Origin: Richelia sinica FACHB-800
GTDB lineage: Bacteria > Cyanobacteriota > Cyanobacteriia > Cyanobacteriales > Nostocaceae
DNA length: 64,000 bases
NCBI RefSeq assembly: GCF_014698825.1
Contig: NZ_JACJTT010000030.1
Location: 1 to 64,000, forward strand
Reading direction: 5' to 3'
A program made the position numbers and the translations under genes. Below, in pieces: positions 1-7,901 of this stretch; position 1 is the first letter of the stretch; each line of letters begins with the position of its first letter. The notes beneath the pieces were generated by a model. The model was not told the DNA's origin and ran no database searches. It was given only the letters and a program-made list of their open reading frames with translations.

Positions 1-221
1 AGGAAGTTACATCCTTCTAGGTAGGATGAGGCTAGTCCGTGGGTGTACCAGGAGGTGACGAAGGTTGTCCCTGTGAGCCAACCGCCTAGTGCTAGGAAGG
101 CGCAGGGAAATAATAACACCCCTGACCATCCTATGAATACGAAGCGATCGCGCTTCAACCAGTCGTCTAGTACGTCAAACCACCCTCTGCTACTTGTGGG
201 GCGGCCTACTGCGATGGTCAT
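1..221 (-). CDS. psbD: Photosystem II D2 reaction-centre protein (5' end only)
   Basis: D2 is one half of the photosystem II core heterodimer that holds the chlorophylls, pheophytin and quinone QA in the thylakoid membrane. Reading the minus strand from the ATG at 221 gives 73 complete codons starting [20 protein letters not shown] and continuing through [12 protein letters not shown] to the window edge. This is the typical D2 N-terminus leading into the first transmembrane helix ([18 protein letters not shown]). The 3' part lies outside the window. A GGAG about 10 bases before the ATG fits as ribosome binding site. The plus-strand open frame over the same DNA (43-297) is an antisense shadow. 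In cyanobacteria psbC usually overlaps the psbD end; this cannot be checked here. Confidence 0.95.
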   Translation of the reverse strand, partial: MTIAVGRPTSSRGWFDVLDDWLKRDRFVFIGWSGVLLFPCAFLALGGWLTGTTFVTSWYTHGLASSYLEGCNF

Positions 222-384
222 TAGAGAAAATCTCCAAATGTTTATAAGTACGGTTTTTAAAGATGTTAGAGATGACAATATTGCAGTCTTCGGCTAACCA
301 GAAAGTAAGTAGATTGTCAATTTACTTAACAATTATTTACTCTCTCTCATCATAATAAGTGTAAATCTCTAATTTTTCCAGTGC

Positions 385-416
385 TTGAGGAGATAAAATT
401 TAATCTTGGCTATAAT
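385..416 (+). promoter_or_regulatory. Candidate promoter of the UPF0367-ABC operon
   Basis: A perfect -10 hexamer TATAAT lies at 411-416, about 94 bases before the ATG at 510. The best -35 is TTGAGG at 385-390, with a longer than ideal spacing of 20 bases. It lies in the divergent spacer between psbD and the plus-strand operon. Start-site mapping is lacking, so only the -10 is convincing. Confidence 0.4.
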
Positions 417-509
417 TCACTGATCAACAAGCAACTGGTAACTAGCGACTACTAGCCACCAACTAATAACGCTAGAATGAGTCCTACAGTGCAAATTTAT
501 TAATCCTAA

Positions 510-782
510 ATGTTTACCATTGACTTAAGCATCAAAAATACAGCGTTTCCGATATCAGTACAACGTAAGTCAGCCGAAGACGCTGAAGCTGTCTATCAGC
601 TGATTTTGGCGGCGATGCGCTCTGGTAACCCTGATATTGTGGAGTTAAAGTGCGAAGGCAAGACCGAGAAAAAAATTGCTGTTCGCGCTAGTGAAATTTC
701 CGGGGTACAGATTGTACAGAAAGATGGTGCTGCTACCAGTAGTGGTAGGGCACCAGGATTTTTTGCCTTAGCTGCTGAGTAA
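510..782 (+). CDS. UPF0367 family conserved cyanobacterial protein
   Basis: A 90-residue protein matching the cyanobacterial UPF0367 family, whose function is unknown to me. The recognisable features are the MFTIDLSIKN start, the middle segment AEDAEAVYQLILAAMRSGNP, and the ISGVQI strand before a short Gly/Ser tail ending FFALAAE. There is no signal peptide, membrane segment or metal motif. The gene ends 13 bases before the ABC ATPase at 796, so the two are probably one transcript. The family length is about 90 residues, so the gene looks complete. Confidence 0.85.
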   Translation: MFTIDLSIKNTAFPISVQRKSAEDAEAVYQLILAAMRSGNPDIVELKCEGKTEKKIAVRASEISGVQIVQKDGAATSSGRAPGFFALAAE

Positions 783-795
783 CTAAGGTAAATAC

Positions 796-1473
796 ATGAC
801 GGTAGCGGGCATCGAAGTTAAAAATTTAAACTTCTTTTGGCCTAATGGGGAGCAAGTAATCAAATCTTGCTCTCTCCAAGTACCCAAGGGCGAATTTTGG
901 ATGCTTTTGGGTACTAATGGTAGTGGCAAATCAACTTTACTGAGATTGATAGCTGGTTTACTAGCTCCCCAAAGTGGAGAAATCGGGGTTTTACCTCCCA
1001 TTGGCTTTGTGTTCCAAAATCCTGATCATCAACTGGTAATGCCTACAGTTGGTGCTGATGTGGCTTTTGGCTTGGTATCTGAAAAGTTGGCTCCTGCTCA
1101 GGTAAAAGCAAGGGTGGAAGAGGCCTTGGGGGCAGTTAATTTGCTGTCTTTACAACGTAGACCGATTTATGCGTTGTCTGGTGGACAAAAACAGCGTGTG
1201 GCTATTGCTGGTGCGATCGCTCGCCACTGCGAAGTTTTATTATTAGATGAACCGACTGCTTTACTAGATCCAGATAGTCAACTGGATTTAGTAGCTAGTG
1301 TGCGTCGTCTGGTCAAAAGTCGCGGTATAACTGCTTTATGGGTTACTCATCGCTTAGATGAATTAAATTATTGTGATGGTGCTTTCTTACTTGAAAAAGG
1401 CATATTAGTTGATACTGGTGATGCCGAACGTCTCAAACAGCGTCTAATGACTGTGGAAAATGAGGTTGTTTGA
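796..1473 (+). CDS. ABC transporter ATP-binding protein, CbiO/ECF-like
   Basis: A single nucleotide-binding domain of 225 residues with every motif present: Walker A GTNGSGKST (39-47), Q-loop Q74, signature LSGGQKQR (127-134), Walker B VLLLDEPTA (147-155) and a switch histidine in VTHRLDE. The sequence is closest in style to the ATPase subunit of energy-coupling-factor (cobalt/nickel/vitamin) transporters and to chloroplast ABCI-type ATPases. It would energise a membrane transporter from the cytoplasmic side. No permease or substrate-binding gene is nearby, so the substrate cannot be inferred. It sits 13 bases after the UPF0367 gene and is followed by a terminator hairpin. Confidence 0.85.
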   Translation: MTVAGIEVKNLNFFWPNGEQVIKSCSLQVPKGEFWMLLGTNGSGKSTLLRLIAGLLAPQSGEIGVLPPIGFVFQNPDHQLVMPTVGADVAFGLVSEKLAPAQVKARVEEALGAVNLLSLQRRPIYALSGGQKQRVAIAGAIARHCEVLLLDEPTALLDPDSQLDLVASVRRLVKSRGITALWVTHRLDELNYCDGAFLLEKGILVDTGDAERLKQRLMTVENEVV

Positions 1474-1517
1474 TTAGCAGTATTTGCTTGTGCTCAAAAT
1501 TATTATCAACTCATACT

Positions 1518-1550
1518 CACCAGATTTCCAGTCTATGGGTCTGGTGTTTT
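1518..1550 (+). terminator. Rho-independent terminator after the ABC ATPase
   Basis: CACCAGA (1518-1524) pairs with TCTGGTG (1540-1546), followed directly by TTTT and then AGTTT. The 15-base loop contains a further CCA/TGG pairing. It lies 45 bases past the stop codon of the ABC gene. Confidence 0.7.
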
Positions 1551-1834
1551 AGTTTGATGATGCTCAGAAGAGACTAGGGAAGAAGAAAGCAAGAAAATCT
1601 ATTCATCTTTCACAGATGCAATAATTATTAACTTTACTGCACCCATATCACAATCATCTTTATACATTCGTATAAAAAACAACAAAATAATTCATTAAAT
1701 AATATTCAAACATTTTAATAATTGGTTACATATCTGCTAAAAATGGGGAAAATCAGGATTTTTAGCAGCAATTTCCAAATTGGTGCTTCTATCTTCAGGT
1801 CTATATTTGCCGTACTTGGATACTTTTTATCCTA

Positions 1835-1874
1835 TGTAACATAGTGTTACAAGGGATGCTTCAACTACTATAAA
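1835..1874 (+). promoter_or_regulatory. Palindromic operator candidate overlapping a promoter
   Basis: TGTAACA-TAG-TGTTACA at 1835-1851 is a perfect 7-bp inverted repeat. Its right half overlaps a -35-like GTTACA (1846-1851), which stands 17 bases before TATAAA (1869-1874). The start of the NYN gene is 48 bases further on. The layout suggests a dimeric regulator acting on this promoter. The half-sites GTA and TAC are 9 bases apart, one more than the NtcA consensus GTAN8TAC. Confidence 0.4.
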
Positions 1875-1921
1875 ACTTATGAATGATTTTTGTTAACTCT
1901 AGAAAATTGTGATTAAAAACC

Positions 1922-2473
1922 ATGCTCCGTTCCATCGTCCCGGCCGTTTTACTAGTAGACGGCTACAATATTATAGGCGCTTGGCCTTGCTTGAAGAAAA
2001 CTCGTGATCAAGCTGGACTTGAAGCTGCACGAGGGGAATTAGTGGAAGCAATGACTAGTTATAGCTCTTTTCAGGGTTATGCAACTCAAATTGTTTTTGA
2101 TGCCCAATATCAAAATGCTTCCAGTAATAGGGAAATTATTACCGAATTGGTCTCTGTTCATTACACCGACTTTGGGCAGACCGCAGATACTTATATTGAA
2201 AAAGCTTGTGCCGGATTACGAGAACAAGTCACACAATCTTTGATTTCGCGCTTCATTGTTGCGACTTCAGACCGAGCGCAACAATTAATGGTGCAGGGGT
2301 ATGGTGCCGAATGGTTGTCAGCACAACAACTATGCGGTGAAGTTGAAGCAACTGTGTGTCGAATGCGGCACAAATATAATCCGCGTAAACAATCAAAAAG
2401 CCGCTTTTTAGCTCATGCTATTGATGCTAAAGCTAGACAGCGTTTGACTGAGTTGCGGATGGGATGGAAATAA
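1922..2473 (+). CDS. NYN domain (YacP/Rae1-like) RNA endonuclease
   Basis: A 183-residue cytoplasmic protein of the YacP-type NYN (PIN-like) family. In Bacillus the homologue Rae1 cleaves mRNA on the ribosome; here the role is inferred from family only. The signature start LLVDGYNIIGAWP (about 10-22) carries the first catalytic Asp. Further conserved acidic positions lie in QIVFDAQ and DTYIEKAC, and FIVATSDRAQQ carries the late acidic residue. A basic C-terminus (RHKYNPRKQSKSR) could bind RNA. The gene stands alone, with a 448-base spacer upstream and tRNA-Asn downstream on the same strand. Confidence 0.85.
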   Translation: MLRSIVPAVLLVDGYNIIGAWPCLKKTRDQAGLEAARGELVEAMTSYSSFQGYATQIVFDAQYQNASSNREIITELVSVHYTDFGQTADTYIEKACAGLREQVTQSLISRFIVATSDRAQQLMVQGYGAEWLSAQQLCGEVEATVCRMRHKYNPRKQSKSRFLAHAIDAKARQRLTELRMGWK

Positions 2474-2579
2474 CGCCTCTATCCTGTCCTGGATGGCACT
2501 TTTGGATCTGTTTTTGGCTAGGTAAATTCAGTGCTTGAGCCGATTTTCCAAAAAAATCCAAAAATTTTTCCAAAAGCAC

Positions 2580-2608
2580 TTGCCATATTCTGAAACTGGC
2601 GCTATGAT
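2580..2608 (+). promoter_or_regulatory. Promoter of tRNA-Asn
   Basis: TTGCCA (2580-2585) and TATGAT (2603-2608) are separated by 17 bases, the optimal sigma-70 spacing. The expected start near 2615 is about 12 bases before the mature tRNA 5' end. Confidence 0.6.
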
Positions 2609-2626
2609 AATAAACGTTGTGAGCGT

Positions 2627-2698
<72 letters not shown>

Positions 2699-2721
2699 TT
2701 AAGTAAATTCTCAGATTATTT

Positions 2722-2752
2722 GCAAGGTGTGAATCTTAATTCACACCTTTGC
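2722..2752 (+). terminator. Hairpin terminator after tRNA-Asn
   Basis: AAGGTGTGAAT (2724-2734) and ATTCACACCTT (2739-2749) form an 11-bp perfect stem with a CTTA loop. Two more pairs (GC/GC) lie outside a one-base bulge. There is no long T run, so termination efficiency is uncertain, but position and stem strength fit a tRNA 3' terminator. Confidence 0.6.
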
Positions 2753-2779
2753 TATTTGGTACATCTGCTACTTAAGTCT

Positions 2780-2885
2780 GTGACTGACAGGGTACAGGGA
2801 ACAGGTGACAGAAAGAGAGGGGGATAAAAAAGAAGATATTCCTCCTTGTCTCCCTTGTCCTCTGTTTCCCCCCCCTGCCTTGTGC
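2780..2885. repeat. Purine/pyrimidine tract related to the repeat at 39.8 kb
   Basis: This non-coding stretch contains GGTGACAGAAAGAGAGGGGG, then AAAAAAGAAGATATTC and TCCTTGTCTCCCTTGTCC. The same order of blocks occurs, inverted, inside the repeat at 39817-39973. It is therefore a diverged copy of that variant's interior. The TATAGC ends of the family are not visible here. Confidence 0.55.
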
Positions 2886-2933
2886 CTCCTGCCCTCTATT
2901 GAAACTGATCCCATATTTAATTTTTACTATCAC

Positions 2934-3554
2934 CTAGCTTTTTGACGCACGCCAGTTACAGCGATTCCATTCGTAAATGCCTTGAATTTCGTATTCGGTG
3001 CCGTTGAGGAAGCGAATTAGACAGGTGGTTAAGGATTCATTCCCATTGTTGATTTCATTGACCTCTATGACGATACAGGGAAACCATTCCCGTTGACAGG
3101 GGCCGTTATCTTGTACCCATTCCCACAAAGCGTTGGAAACTTCGATGCGATCGCCTACTTTCAGTTTGATAGAATCTCTAGTATCAGCATATTTGTCAAA
3201 GTGATGTAATTGCACGCGATTTAACCACTGTAAACCATAGCGATCGCGGATAAACTGTACTCTACCTGAATCTTTTGCCTGCAACCAATCATTGAGCAAC
3301 TGCACTTTCCAAAATCGGTTTTGCTCTTGTTCTGTTGTGACAAACTCCAACAAAGCTGTTACCTCTTCTGAAGTCAGTTCGTCTAAAGGATTATCGGCAT
3401 CTGATAACGTGGTAGAATTGCCCTGAAATTGCTCAACTATTTGCAGTAATATTTGTTTTTGTTGCTCAGAAAGAGGACAGCCAGATGCACAGCATTGGTT
3501 AAAGGCCATTTGCAATGCTGTATCAATTTCATCTGGAGTCATAGTGAATAGCAA
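2934..3554 (-). CDS. Conserved cyanobacterial hypothetical protein
   Basis: A 206-residue protein of unknown function without signal peptide or membrane helix. The N-terminal half is helical and acidic; it contains CCASGCPLSEQQK, with cysteines at about 21, 22 and 25 that could form a redox or metal site. The C-terminal half (about 120-206) looks like a small beta-barrel: KVGDRIEVSNALWEWV, WFPCIVIEVNEI and CLIRFLNGTEYEI. This resembles SH3-like folds but is not identified. An internal ATG at 3542 (MTPDEID) is an alternative start. The gene stands between non-coding repeats and is probably monocistronic. Confidence 0.7.
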   Translation of the reverse strand: MLFTMTPDEIDTALQMAFNQCCASGCPLSEQQKQILLQIVEQFQGNSTTLSDADNPLDELTSEEVTALLEFVTTEQEQNRFWKVQLLNDWLQAKDSGRVQFIRDRYGLQWLNRVQLHHFDKYADTRDSIKLKVGDRIEVSNALWEWVQDNGPCQREWFPCIVIEVNEINNGNESLTTCLIRFLNGTEYEIQGIYEWNRCNWRASKS

Positions 3555-3566
3555 TTTAAGGTTATT

Positions 3567-3671
3567 TATAGCAGGTGACAGGTGACAGGTGACAGGTGAC
3601 AGTGCTAAAAGCCTTTCAGTATTCAGGTTTTAGTTGTGGTTCATGTCCTAACCATCTTGTCTACGGCTATA
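3567..3671 (+). repeat. MITE-like dispersed element, copy 1
   Basis: A 105-bp member of the family with ends TATAGC...GCTATA. The left end runs TATAGCAGGTGACAGG with the heptamer AGGTGAC repeated four times. The body reads GTGCTAAAAGCCTTT...TTTTAG...ATGTCCTAACC, and the right end CTTGTCTACGGCTATA is an imperfect inverted copy of the left end. Five other copies lie at 21424, 25455, 29379, 39817 and 52623. It has no coding capacity. Confidence 0.8.
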
Positions 3672-3824
3672 TATAATTATTGCAAAGGTTAAATTAAAGT
3701 TTATAATCCCTGCATTGTAAAATTTCTGTAAGGTGATGTGGGACACAGTTCTCGGAAATCAATGCTGAAGCGATAATTGACAACGCAGTATAGTTAAAAC
3801 TTATTGTGATTATTTGTTTGAGAT

Positions 3825-4331
3825 ATGGAAAGGAACAACAGCCGCTTATTACCAATTTTTCTAGCTGTCGGGGTAGAGGCTTACTTAAAAATCAAAACTC
3901 AGTTATCAAAATTGCTTAAGTTGAGCTATCTTGCTGCGGTCATGTTTTTAATTTTGGGGGTATTTGTACCTTCAGCATTGGCACTCACCCAAATTAAATT
4001 ATCAGACCTAACCTACAAAGATTGTCCTCCTGAACTAGCGCAAGGTGCTGTCACTAGTAACGGTTCTGGTGCTGCCAATTGTTTTATCGTCACTGGCAAG
4101 GCTGAAAATGGTACTTATAAAACCGTTTATGATGCAGACATCTATGGACGCATTTACGACGCTAACAATGACCCTATTTTGCAAAATCGTACTCGTCTAG
4201 GTTCAATTCCTGAAGTGCCACCAGGTGTGAGTGATTTTGAATTAAGAATTTCTGTACCTGTGAACCAGCCAACACCTTTGAAGTTAAAGCAGTTTAAAGC
4301 GTCTGGTTTTACCGCCCCAGTCAGGAAGTAG
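3825..4331 (+). CDS. Secreted conserved cyanobacterial protein
   Basis: A 168-residue protein with a long basic N-region and a clear hydrophobic core, YLAAVMFLILGVFVPSALA, followed by a likely signal-peptidase site after about residue 53 (SALA|LTQ). The mature part is about 115 residues and contains two cysteines (DCPPEL and ANCFIV) that could form a disulfide. It carries beta-strand segments such as GRIYDANNDPIL. It would act in the periplasm or thylakoid lumen. The family function is unknown to me. It is followed by a palindromic hairpin that may end transcription. Confidence 0.7.
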   Translation: MERNNSRLLPIFLAVGVEAYLKIKTQLSKLLKLSYLAAVMFLILGVFVPSALALTQIKLSDLTYKDCPPELAQGAVTSNGSGAANCFIVTGKAENGTYKTVYDADIYGRIYDANNDPILQNRTRLGSIPEVPPGVSDFELRISVPVNQPTPLKLKQFKASGFTAPVRK

Positions 4332-4346
4332 GATAGCCACAAAAAC

Positions 4347-4381
4347 TTGTAGAGACGGTGAGAAAGGGAACGTCTCTACAA
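4347..4381. repeat. GTAGAGACG palindrome, possible terminator
   Basis: TGTAGAGACG (4348-4357) and CGTCTCTACA (4371-4380) form a 10-bp perfect stem, extended by T4347-A4381, with a 13-base loop. The same GTAGAGACGTT/AACGTCTCTAC theme recurs at 35068-35092 and 39764-39793, so this is a dispersed palindrome. It lies between convergent genes and could terminate both. Confidence 0.7.
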
Positions 4382-4433
4382 ACATCAATGATGCTATTAG
4401 CGAAATCCAGTACAAGCATTCAGGCTGGGGTGA

Positions 4434-4685
4434 TTAAAATGCTGTCAATAGACTTCCCAGGAAATTGAGTGCCAAAATGGCCAGCACGGGGGAAAAGTCC
4501 ATTCCACCTAATGGGGGAATAATTGAGCGAAACAGATTTAGATAAGGGTCTGTGATTTGGCTCAAAGCAGCAAATGGTTGGTTGTACCAGTTGATGGTGG
4601 GAAACCAGGTCAATAACACTCGAATAATCAACAAAGAACTATAGAGGGTAATGAAGCTGGCTAGGGTAGGAATAAGTAAACTCAT
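4434..4685 (-). CDS. YggT/Ycf19 family membrane protein
   Basis: An 83-residue integral membrane protein. Helix 1 (about 5-27) holds TLASFITLYSSLLIIRVLLTW and helix 2 (about 65-82) holds SPVLAILALNFLGSLL. Between them are the family hallmarks WFPTINWYNQP and ITDPYLNLFRSIIPP. YggT/Ycf19 proteins occur in bacteria and plastids; chloroplast relatives take part in cytochrome b6 haem attachment and nucleoid distribution. The exact role here is not known. The length matches the family, so the gene looks complete. Confidence 0.85.
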   Translation of the reverse strand: MSLLIPTLASFITLYSSLLIIRVLLTWFPTINWYNQPFAALSQITDPYLNLFRSIIPPLGGMDFSPVLAILALNFLGSLLTAF

Positions 4686-4822
4686 GGTTAGATAGGTTTC
4701 CTGCTCAAGGTTGAGATATGATTTCTGGATTGATTTTAATTTAGCTTATGTCATTGTGTCTGTAGATATTTGGGGTCTGTATCTACGAAAATAGACATTT
4801 TTTGCTCAAAAATCACAACTTT

Positions 4823-5170
4823 TTACACATCTTGGGAAAGGGAACGCTCATTCACTGTCTGGGATGAATTACCATTGACGTTGCCTAACTGCTTTCGCAC
4901 ATCATCAATTGTGGCATTCAATTGGGCAATTTTATCTTCCAGCGATCGCCTGGCCGCATCCATTTCTATACTTTCATTAGTAGTGGCCCGCATCTGCCTT
5001 CTTCTGGGGAGAACTTCAGCGTCGCTCAGATTATTGTCGCTCAGAACATTGTCATCTGCTAATAATTCACCTTCACGACGGGAAGCCAGAACTGCACCTA
5101 AGATTCCTCCCACTAAACCACCAACAAAGGCTCCAGCTAAAAAACCACTGGTAAAACCATCTCTACTCAT
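4823..5170 (-). CDS. Small membrane protein with glycine-zipper segment
   Basis: A 115-residue protein. The N-terminus SGFLAGAFVGGLVGGILGAV (about 8-27) is one glycine-rich transmembrane segment of the YtxH/glycine-zipper kind. An acidic linker follows, then a predicted coiled coil (about 70-100, RRSLEDKIAQLNATIDDVRK). It is probably anchored in the inner or thylakoid membrane with a cytoplasmic tail. Function is unknown. It lies 74 bases downstream of upp on the same strand and may share its transcript. The longer plus-strand frame over it (4770-5213) is antisense and rejected. Confidence 0.7.
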   Translation of the reverse strand: MSRDGFTSGFLAGAFVGGLVGGILGAVLASRREGELLADDNVLSDNNLSDAEVLPRRRQMRATTNESIEMDAARRSLEDKIAQLNATIDDVRKQLGNVNGNSSQTVNERSLSQDV

Positions 5171-5244
5171 ATTTTTACCACCTTCAACAAACCTGCAACT
5201 GTCACATAATTGAAGCTATTGTCCCGCTCTAGGTGCATCCTAGC

Positions 5245-5895
5245 TTAAGTTCCAAAGATGCGATCGCCAGCATCACCCAATCCCGGTACAATAAATCCTC
5301 GATCATTCACCGTTTCGTCAATAGTAGCAGCGTAAACGGTTAAACCAGGATATTCAGCACTGAGCTTCTGTAAGGCTGGGGGTGCTGCTACTACACAAAT
5401 AATTCTCGTTAAGGCTGGATCGACACCTCTGTGCGTCAATTCTGCCATCGCTGTCATTATAGACCCTCCCGTTGCCAGCATCGGATCAGTAATCAAAACT
5501 CGTGTTTGTGGGTCAAACTTCTCTGGCAGTTTATTCAAATAACAGGAAGGTTCCAAAGTCTCCTCATTTCGCACCAAACCCAGATGGTAAATTGACGCTA
5601 AAGGTAATAAAGTCTGCGCTCCTTCCAACAATCCTAATCCCGCCCGTAAAATTGGTACAACCGCCACAGGAACTTGTGGGTCAACAAAAGTAGCTGGACA
5701 TGCTGCTAAAGGGGTTTGCACCGTCGTATCTTGGGTTGGTAGCCAGTCTCGTGCTGCTTCATAGGTCAGCCATCGTCCTAACTCTGTAATGGCGCTGCGA
5801 AATAATACCGAAGGTGTAGCTACATCACGGACTACGCCTAGCCAATGTTTGATGAGGGGATGGGGTGGGACATAAACAAGCAATCTTTGCGTCAT
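5245..5895 (-). CDS. upp: Uracil phosphoribosyltransferase
   Basis: This enzyme salvages uracil by converting uracil plus PRPP to UMP and pyrophosphate in the cytoplasm. The 216 residues match the family length. Visible motifs are VPILRAGLGLLEG (about 79-91), the PRPP-binding loop VLITDPMLATGGSI (about 133-146) and the uracil-binding C-terminal GLGDAGDRIFGT. It is transcribed away from the candidate small RNA and crtH. The glycine-rich membrane protein gene follows downstream. Confidence 0.95.
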   Translation of the reverse strand: MTQRLLVYVPPHPLIKHWLGVVRDVATPSVLFRSAITELGRWLTYEAARDWLPTQDTTVQTPLAACPATFVDPQVPVAVVPILRAGLGLLEGAQTLLPLASIYHLGLVRNEETLEPSCYLNKLPEKFDPQTRVLITDPMLATGGSIMTAMAELTHRGVDPALTRIICVVAAPPALQKLSAEYPGLTVYAATIDETVNDRGFIVPGLGDAGDRIFGT

Positions 5896-6048
5896 AGCTA
5901 GAAACGGGTAGCTTTCGATTTAGATGAGAACTGAAACACAATCATACCAAGTTTGGATTTTGGATTGAGAATATTCACGGCTAGGCATTTTCATTCCCTC
6001 ACTCCAGCCATAGCACCCCAGATTATTGAAAATATTTTGCATTAACAG

Positions 6049-6078
6049 TTGACAGCCATTCTCAATCAAGGCTATATT
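6049..6078 (+). promoter_or_regulatory. Sigma-70 promoter of a candidate small RNA
   Basis: A perfect -35 hexamer TTGACA (6049-6054) and -10 TATATT (6073-6078) are separated by 18 bases. This predicts a start at about 6085. It points along the plus strand into a 70-base segment that ends in an intrinsic terminator. Confidence 0.65.
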
Positions 6079-6085
6079 GTTATAC

Positions 6086-6155
6086 AGTGTTCTCCTCTCT
6101 TTAAAGGATCGGCAGACGGGATGAGCCGGCGGTAGCAGGCTTCTCCCTCTTTTTT
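6086..6155 (+). ncRNA. Candidate small RNA or attenuated leader
   Basis: Between the promoter at 6049-6078 and the terminator ending at 6155 lies a transcript unit of about 70 bases with no open frame. Its 5' part is a single-stranded C/U-rich stretch (GTTCTCCTCTC), complementary to Shine-Dalgarno sequences, followed by the palindrome CTTTAAAG. The 3' part is the terminator hairpin. An exposed anti-SD stretch before a terminator is typical of trans-acting sRNAs; cyanobacterial PsrR1 is one possible relative, which I cannot confirm. Alternatively it is an attenuated leader of crtH, which begins 156 bases beyond the T run. Confidence 0.6.
6118..6155 (+). terminator. Intrinsic terminator of the candidate small RNA
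   Basis: GGGATGAGCC (6118-6127) pairs with GGCTTCTCCC (6138-6147) in a 10-position stem with one T-C mismatch and one wobble. The loop is GGCGGTAGCA and the tail is TCTTTTTT (6148-6155). No coding gene ends upstream on this strand. Confidence 0.75.
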
Positions 6156-6310
6156 ATGTCTAGAGACTATTTAAACAACCAAAAAATATCTAAATTGCCT
6201 ATTTCATCAACAGATTCCTGGCGTGGTATTATCTTACATATGTTTTGAAAAATACAAAAATTGAAACTCCTATCACTATCCCTAGAGTTATTTTTAATTT
6301 TTAATTGTCT

Positions 6311-7813
6311 ATGTCCCCTGATTCCACTTTTGATGTCATTGTGATTGGTTCTGGTATTGGTGGTTTAGTTACAGCCACCCAATTAGCAGCAAAAGGGGCA
6401 AAAGTATTAGTTTTAGAACGTTATCTTATTCCTGGTGGTAGTGCAGGTTATTTTGAACGCCAAGGTTATAAATTTGATGTTGGTGCTTCCATGATTTTTG
6501 GTTTAGGTAATCAGGGGACAACAAACTTACTAACTCGTGCCTTAGCTGCCGTGAATGTACATATTCACAGCATTCCTGATCCAATACAGATTCACTACCA
6601 TCTACCTAATGAATTAGATATCAAAGTAGACAGATTGTATGAAAAGTTTTTGCAAAACCTGACGGATTATTTCCCCCATGAAGCAATGGGTATTCGTCGT
6701 TTTTATGATGAATGCCAAAAAGTTTTTAACTGCCTTAATAATATTGAGTTGCTATCTTTAGAAGAACCTAAGTATTTATTGCGTGTATTTTTTCAACATC
6801 CCTTAGCTTGTTTAGGATTACTTAAGTATTTACCTCTAAATGCCGGCGATATTGCTCGAAAATATATTACAGATCCACTATTATTAAAATTTATCGATAT
6901 AGAATGCTATTGCTGGTCAGTAGTACCAGCAGATATGACACCAATGATTAATGCGGGGATGGTGTTTTCTGATCGACATTATGGTGGTGTAAATTATCCT
7001 CAAGGTGGAGTGGGAGTAATTGCCCAAAAGTTGGTTGAAGGCTTGAAACAAGCAGGTGGTGAGATTAAATACCAAGCCAGAGTAACGAAAATCATCACCG
7101 AAAAAGGACAGGCTGTAGGTGTACGACTAGCCAATGGTACAGAATTTTATGGTAAAAAAATAGTATCCAATAGCACACGTTGGGATACTTTTACAAAATT
7201 ACTTCCCCAAGAACACCTGCCTAATAATGAGAAAAAATGGCAACAAGCCTATGAAAAATCACCCAGCTTCTTGAGTTTACATATGGGTGTGAAGGCAGAA
7301 GTTTTACCTACGGCAACAGCATGTCATCATATCATCTTGGAAGACTGGCAGCAGATGACAGCATCAATGGGGACTCTGTTTGTTTCCATTCCCACCTTAC
7401 TAGACCCAAATTTAGCGCCTCCAGGACATCATATTATCCACGCCTTTACACCAGACTGGATTGTTCATTGGCAAGGACTTTCAGCAACGGAATACAGAGA
7501 AAAGAAAGGGCTAGTGGCAGGAAAAATCATTGAACGCTTAGAAAAGGTTTTCCCTGGCTTAAATGCAGGATTAGATTATTTAGAAGTAGGGACACCACGC
7601 ACCCATCGTCGCTTTTTGGGAAGAATGGATGGAACTTACGGCCCCATACCCAGACGGAAATTGTGGGGGTTATTGTCAATGCCGTTTAATCGCACCGCTA
7701 TTCCTGGTCTGTATTGTGTGGGAGATAGTACCTTCCCTGGTCAGGGTTTGAATGCAGTGGCTTTTTCTGGTTTTGCGTGTGCTCATCGTATTGCTGAAGA
7801 TTTGCGACTTTGA
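6311..7813 (+). CDS. crtH: Prolycopene (carotenoid) isomerase CrtH/CRTISO
   Basis: A FAD-dependent phytoene-desaturase-like enzyme of 500 residues. It isomerises poly-cis-lycopene to all-trans-lycopene, needed when carotenoids are made in the dark. The Rossmann dinucleotide fold [20 protein letters not shown] is near residues 9-28. It is followed by [20 protein letters not shown] and the family-typical [10 protein letters not shown]. Near the C-terminus are [20 protein letters not shown] and the second FAD motif [18 protein letters not shown]. The frame extends upstream to a TTG at 6305, but the ATG at 6311 is the better start. The beta-lactamase-like gene follows 88 bases later. Confidence 0.9.
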   Translation: MSPDSTFDVIVIGSGIGGLVTATQLAAKGAKVLVLERYLIPGGSAGYFERQGYKFDVGASMIFGLGNQGTTNLLTRALAAVNVHIHSIPDPIQIHYHLPNELDIKVDRLYEKFLQNLTDYFPHEAMGIRRFYDECQKVFNCLNNIELLSLEEPKYLLRVFFQHPLACLGLLKYLPLNAGDIARKYITDPLLLKFIDIECYCWSVVPADMTPMINAGMVFSDRHYGGVNYPQGGVGVIAQKLVEGLKQAGGEIKYQARVTKIITEKGQAVGVRLANGTEFYGKKIVSNSTRWDTFTKLLPQEHLPNNEKKWQQAYEKSPSFLSLHMGVKAEVLPTATACHHIILEDWQQMTASMGTLFVSIPTLLDPNLAPPGHHIIHAFTPDWIVHWQGLSATEYREKKGLVAGKIIERLEKVFPGLNAGLDYLEVGTPRTHRRFLGRMDGTYGPIPRRKLWGLLSMPFNRTAIPGLYCVGDSTFPGQGLNAVAFSGFACAHRIAEDLRL

Positions 7814-7901
7814 GATGTTGATATTTTCGGCATCCAAATTTTTCAGCTTGTGTTTTAATCAAACGAATGCTTCGTGTTTCCACATCGGTTATTGTTCATT
7901 C

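Noticed and set aside
43-297. 84-codon plus-strand open frame at the window start
   Set aside because: It is antisense to psbD; the minus strand encodes the D2 N-terminus with a clear start and ribosome binding site.
1835-1851. NtcA binding site
   Set aside because: The half-sites are spaced by 9 bases rather than the consensus 8; listed only as a palindromic operator candidate.
3573-3600. CRISPR-like direct repeats
   Set aside because: The AGGTGAC units are contiguous heptamers without spacers; they are tandem repeats at the end of a MITE-like element. No CRISPR array was found in the window.
4770-5213. 147-codon plus-strand frame
   Set aside because: It lies antisense over the glycine-zipper membrane protein gene (4823-5170), which has the better protein character (membrane segment and coiled coil).
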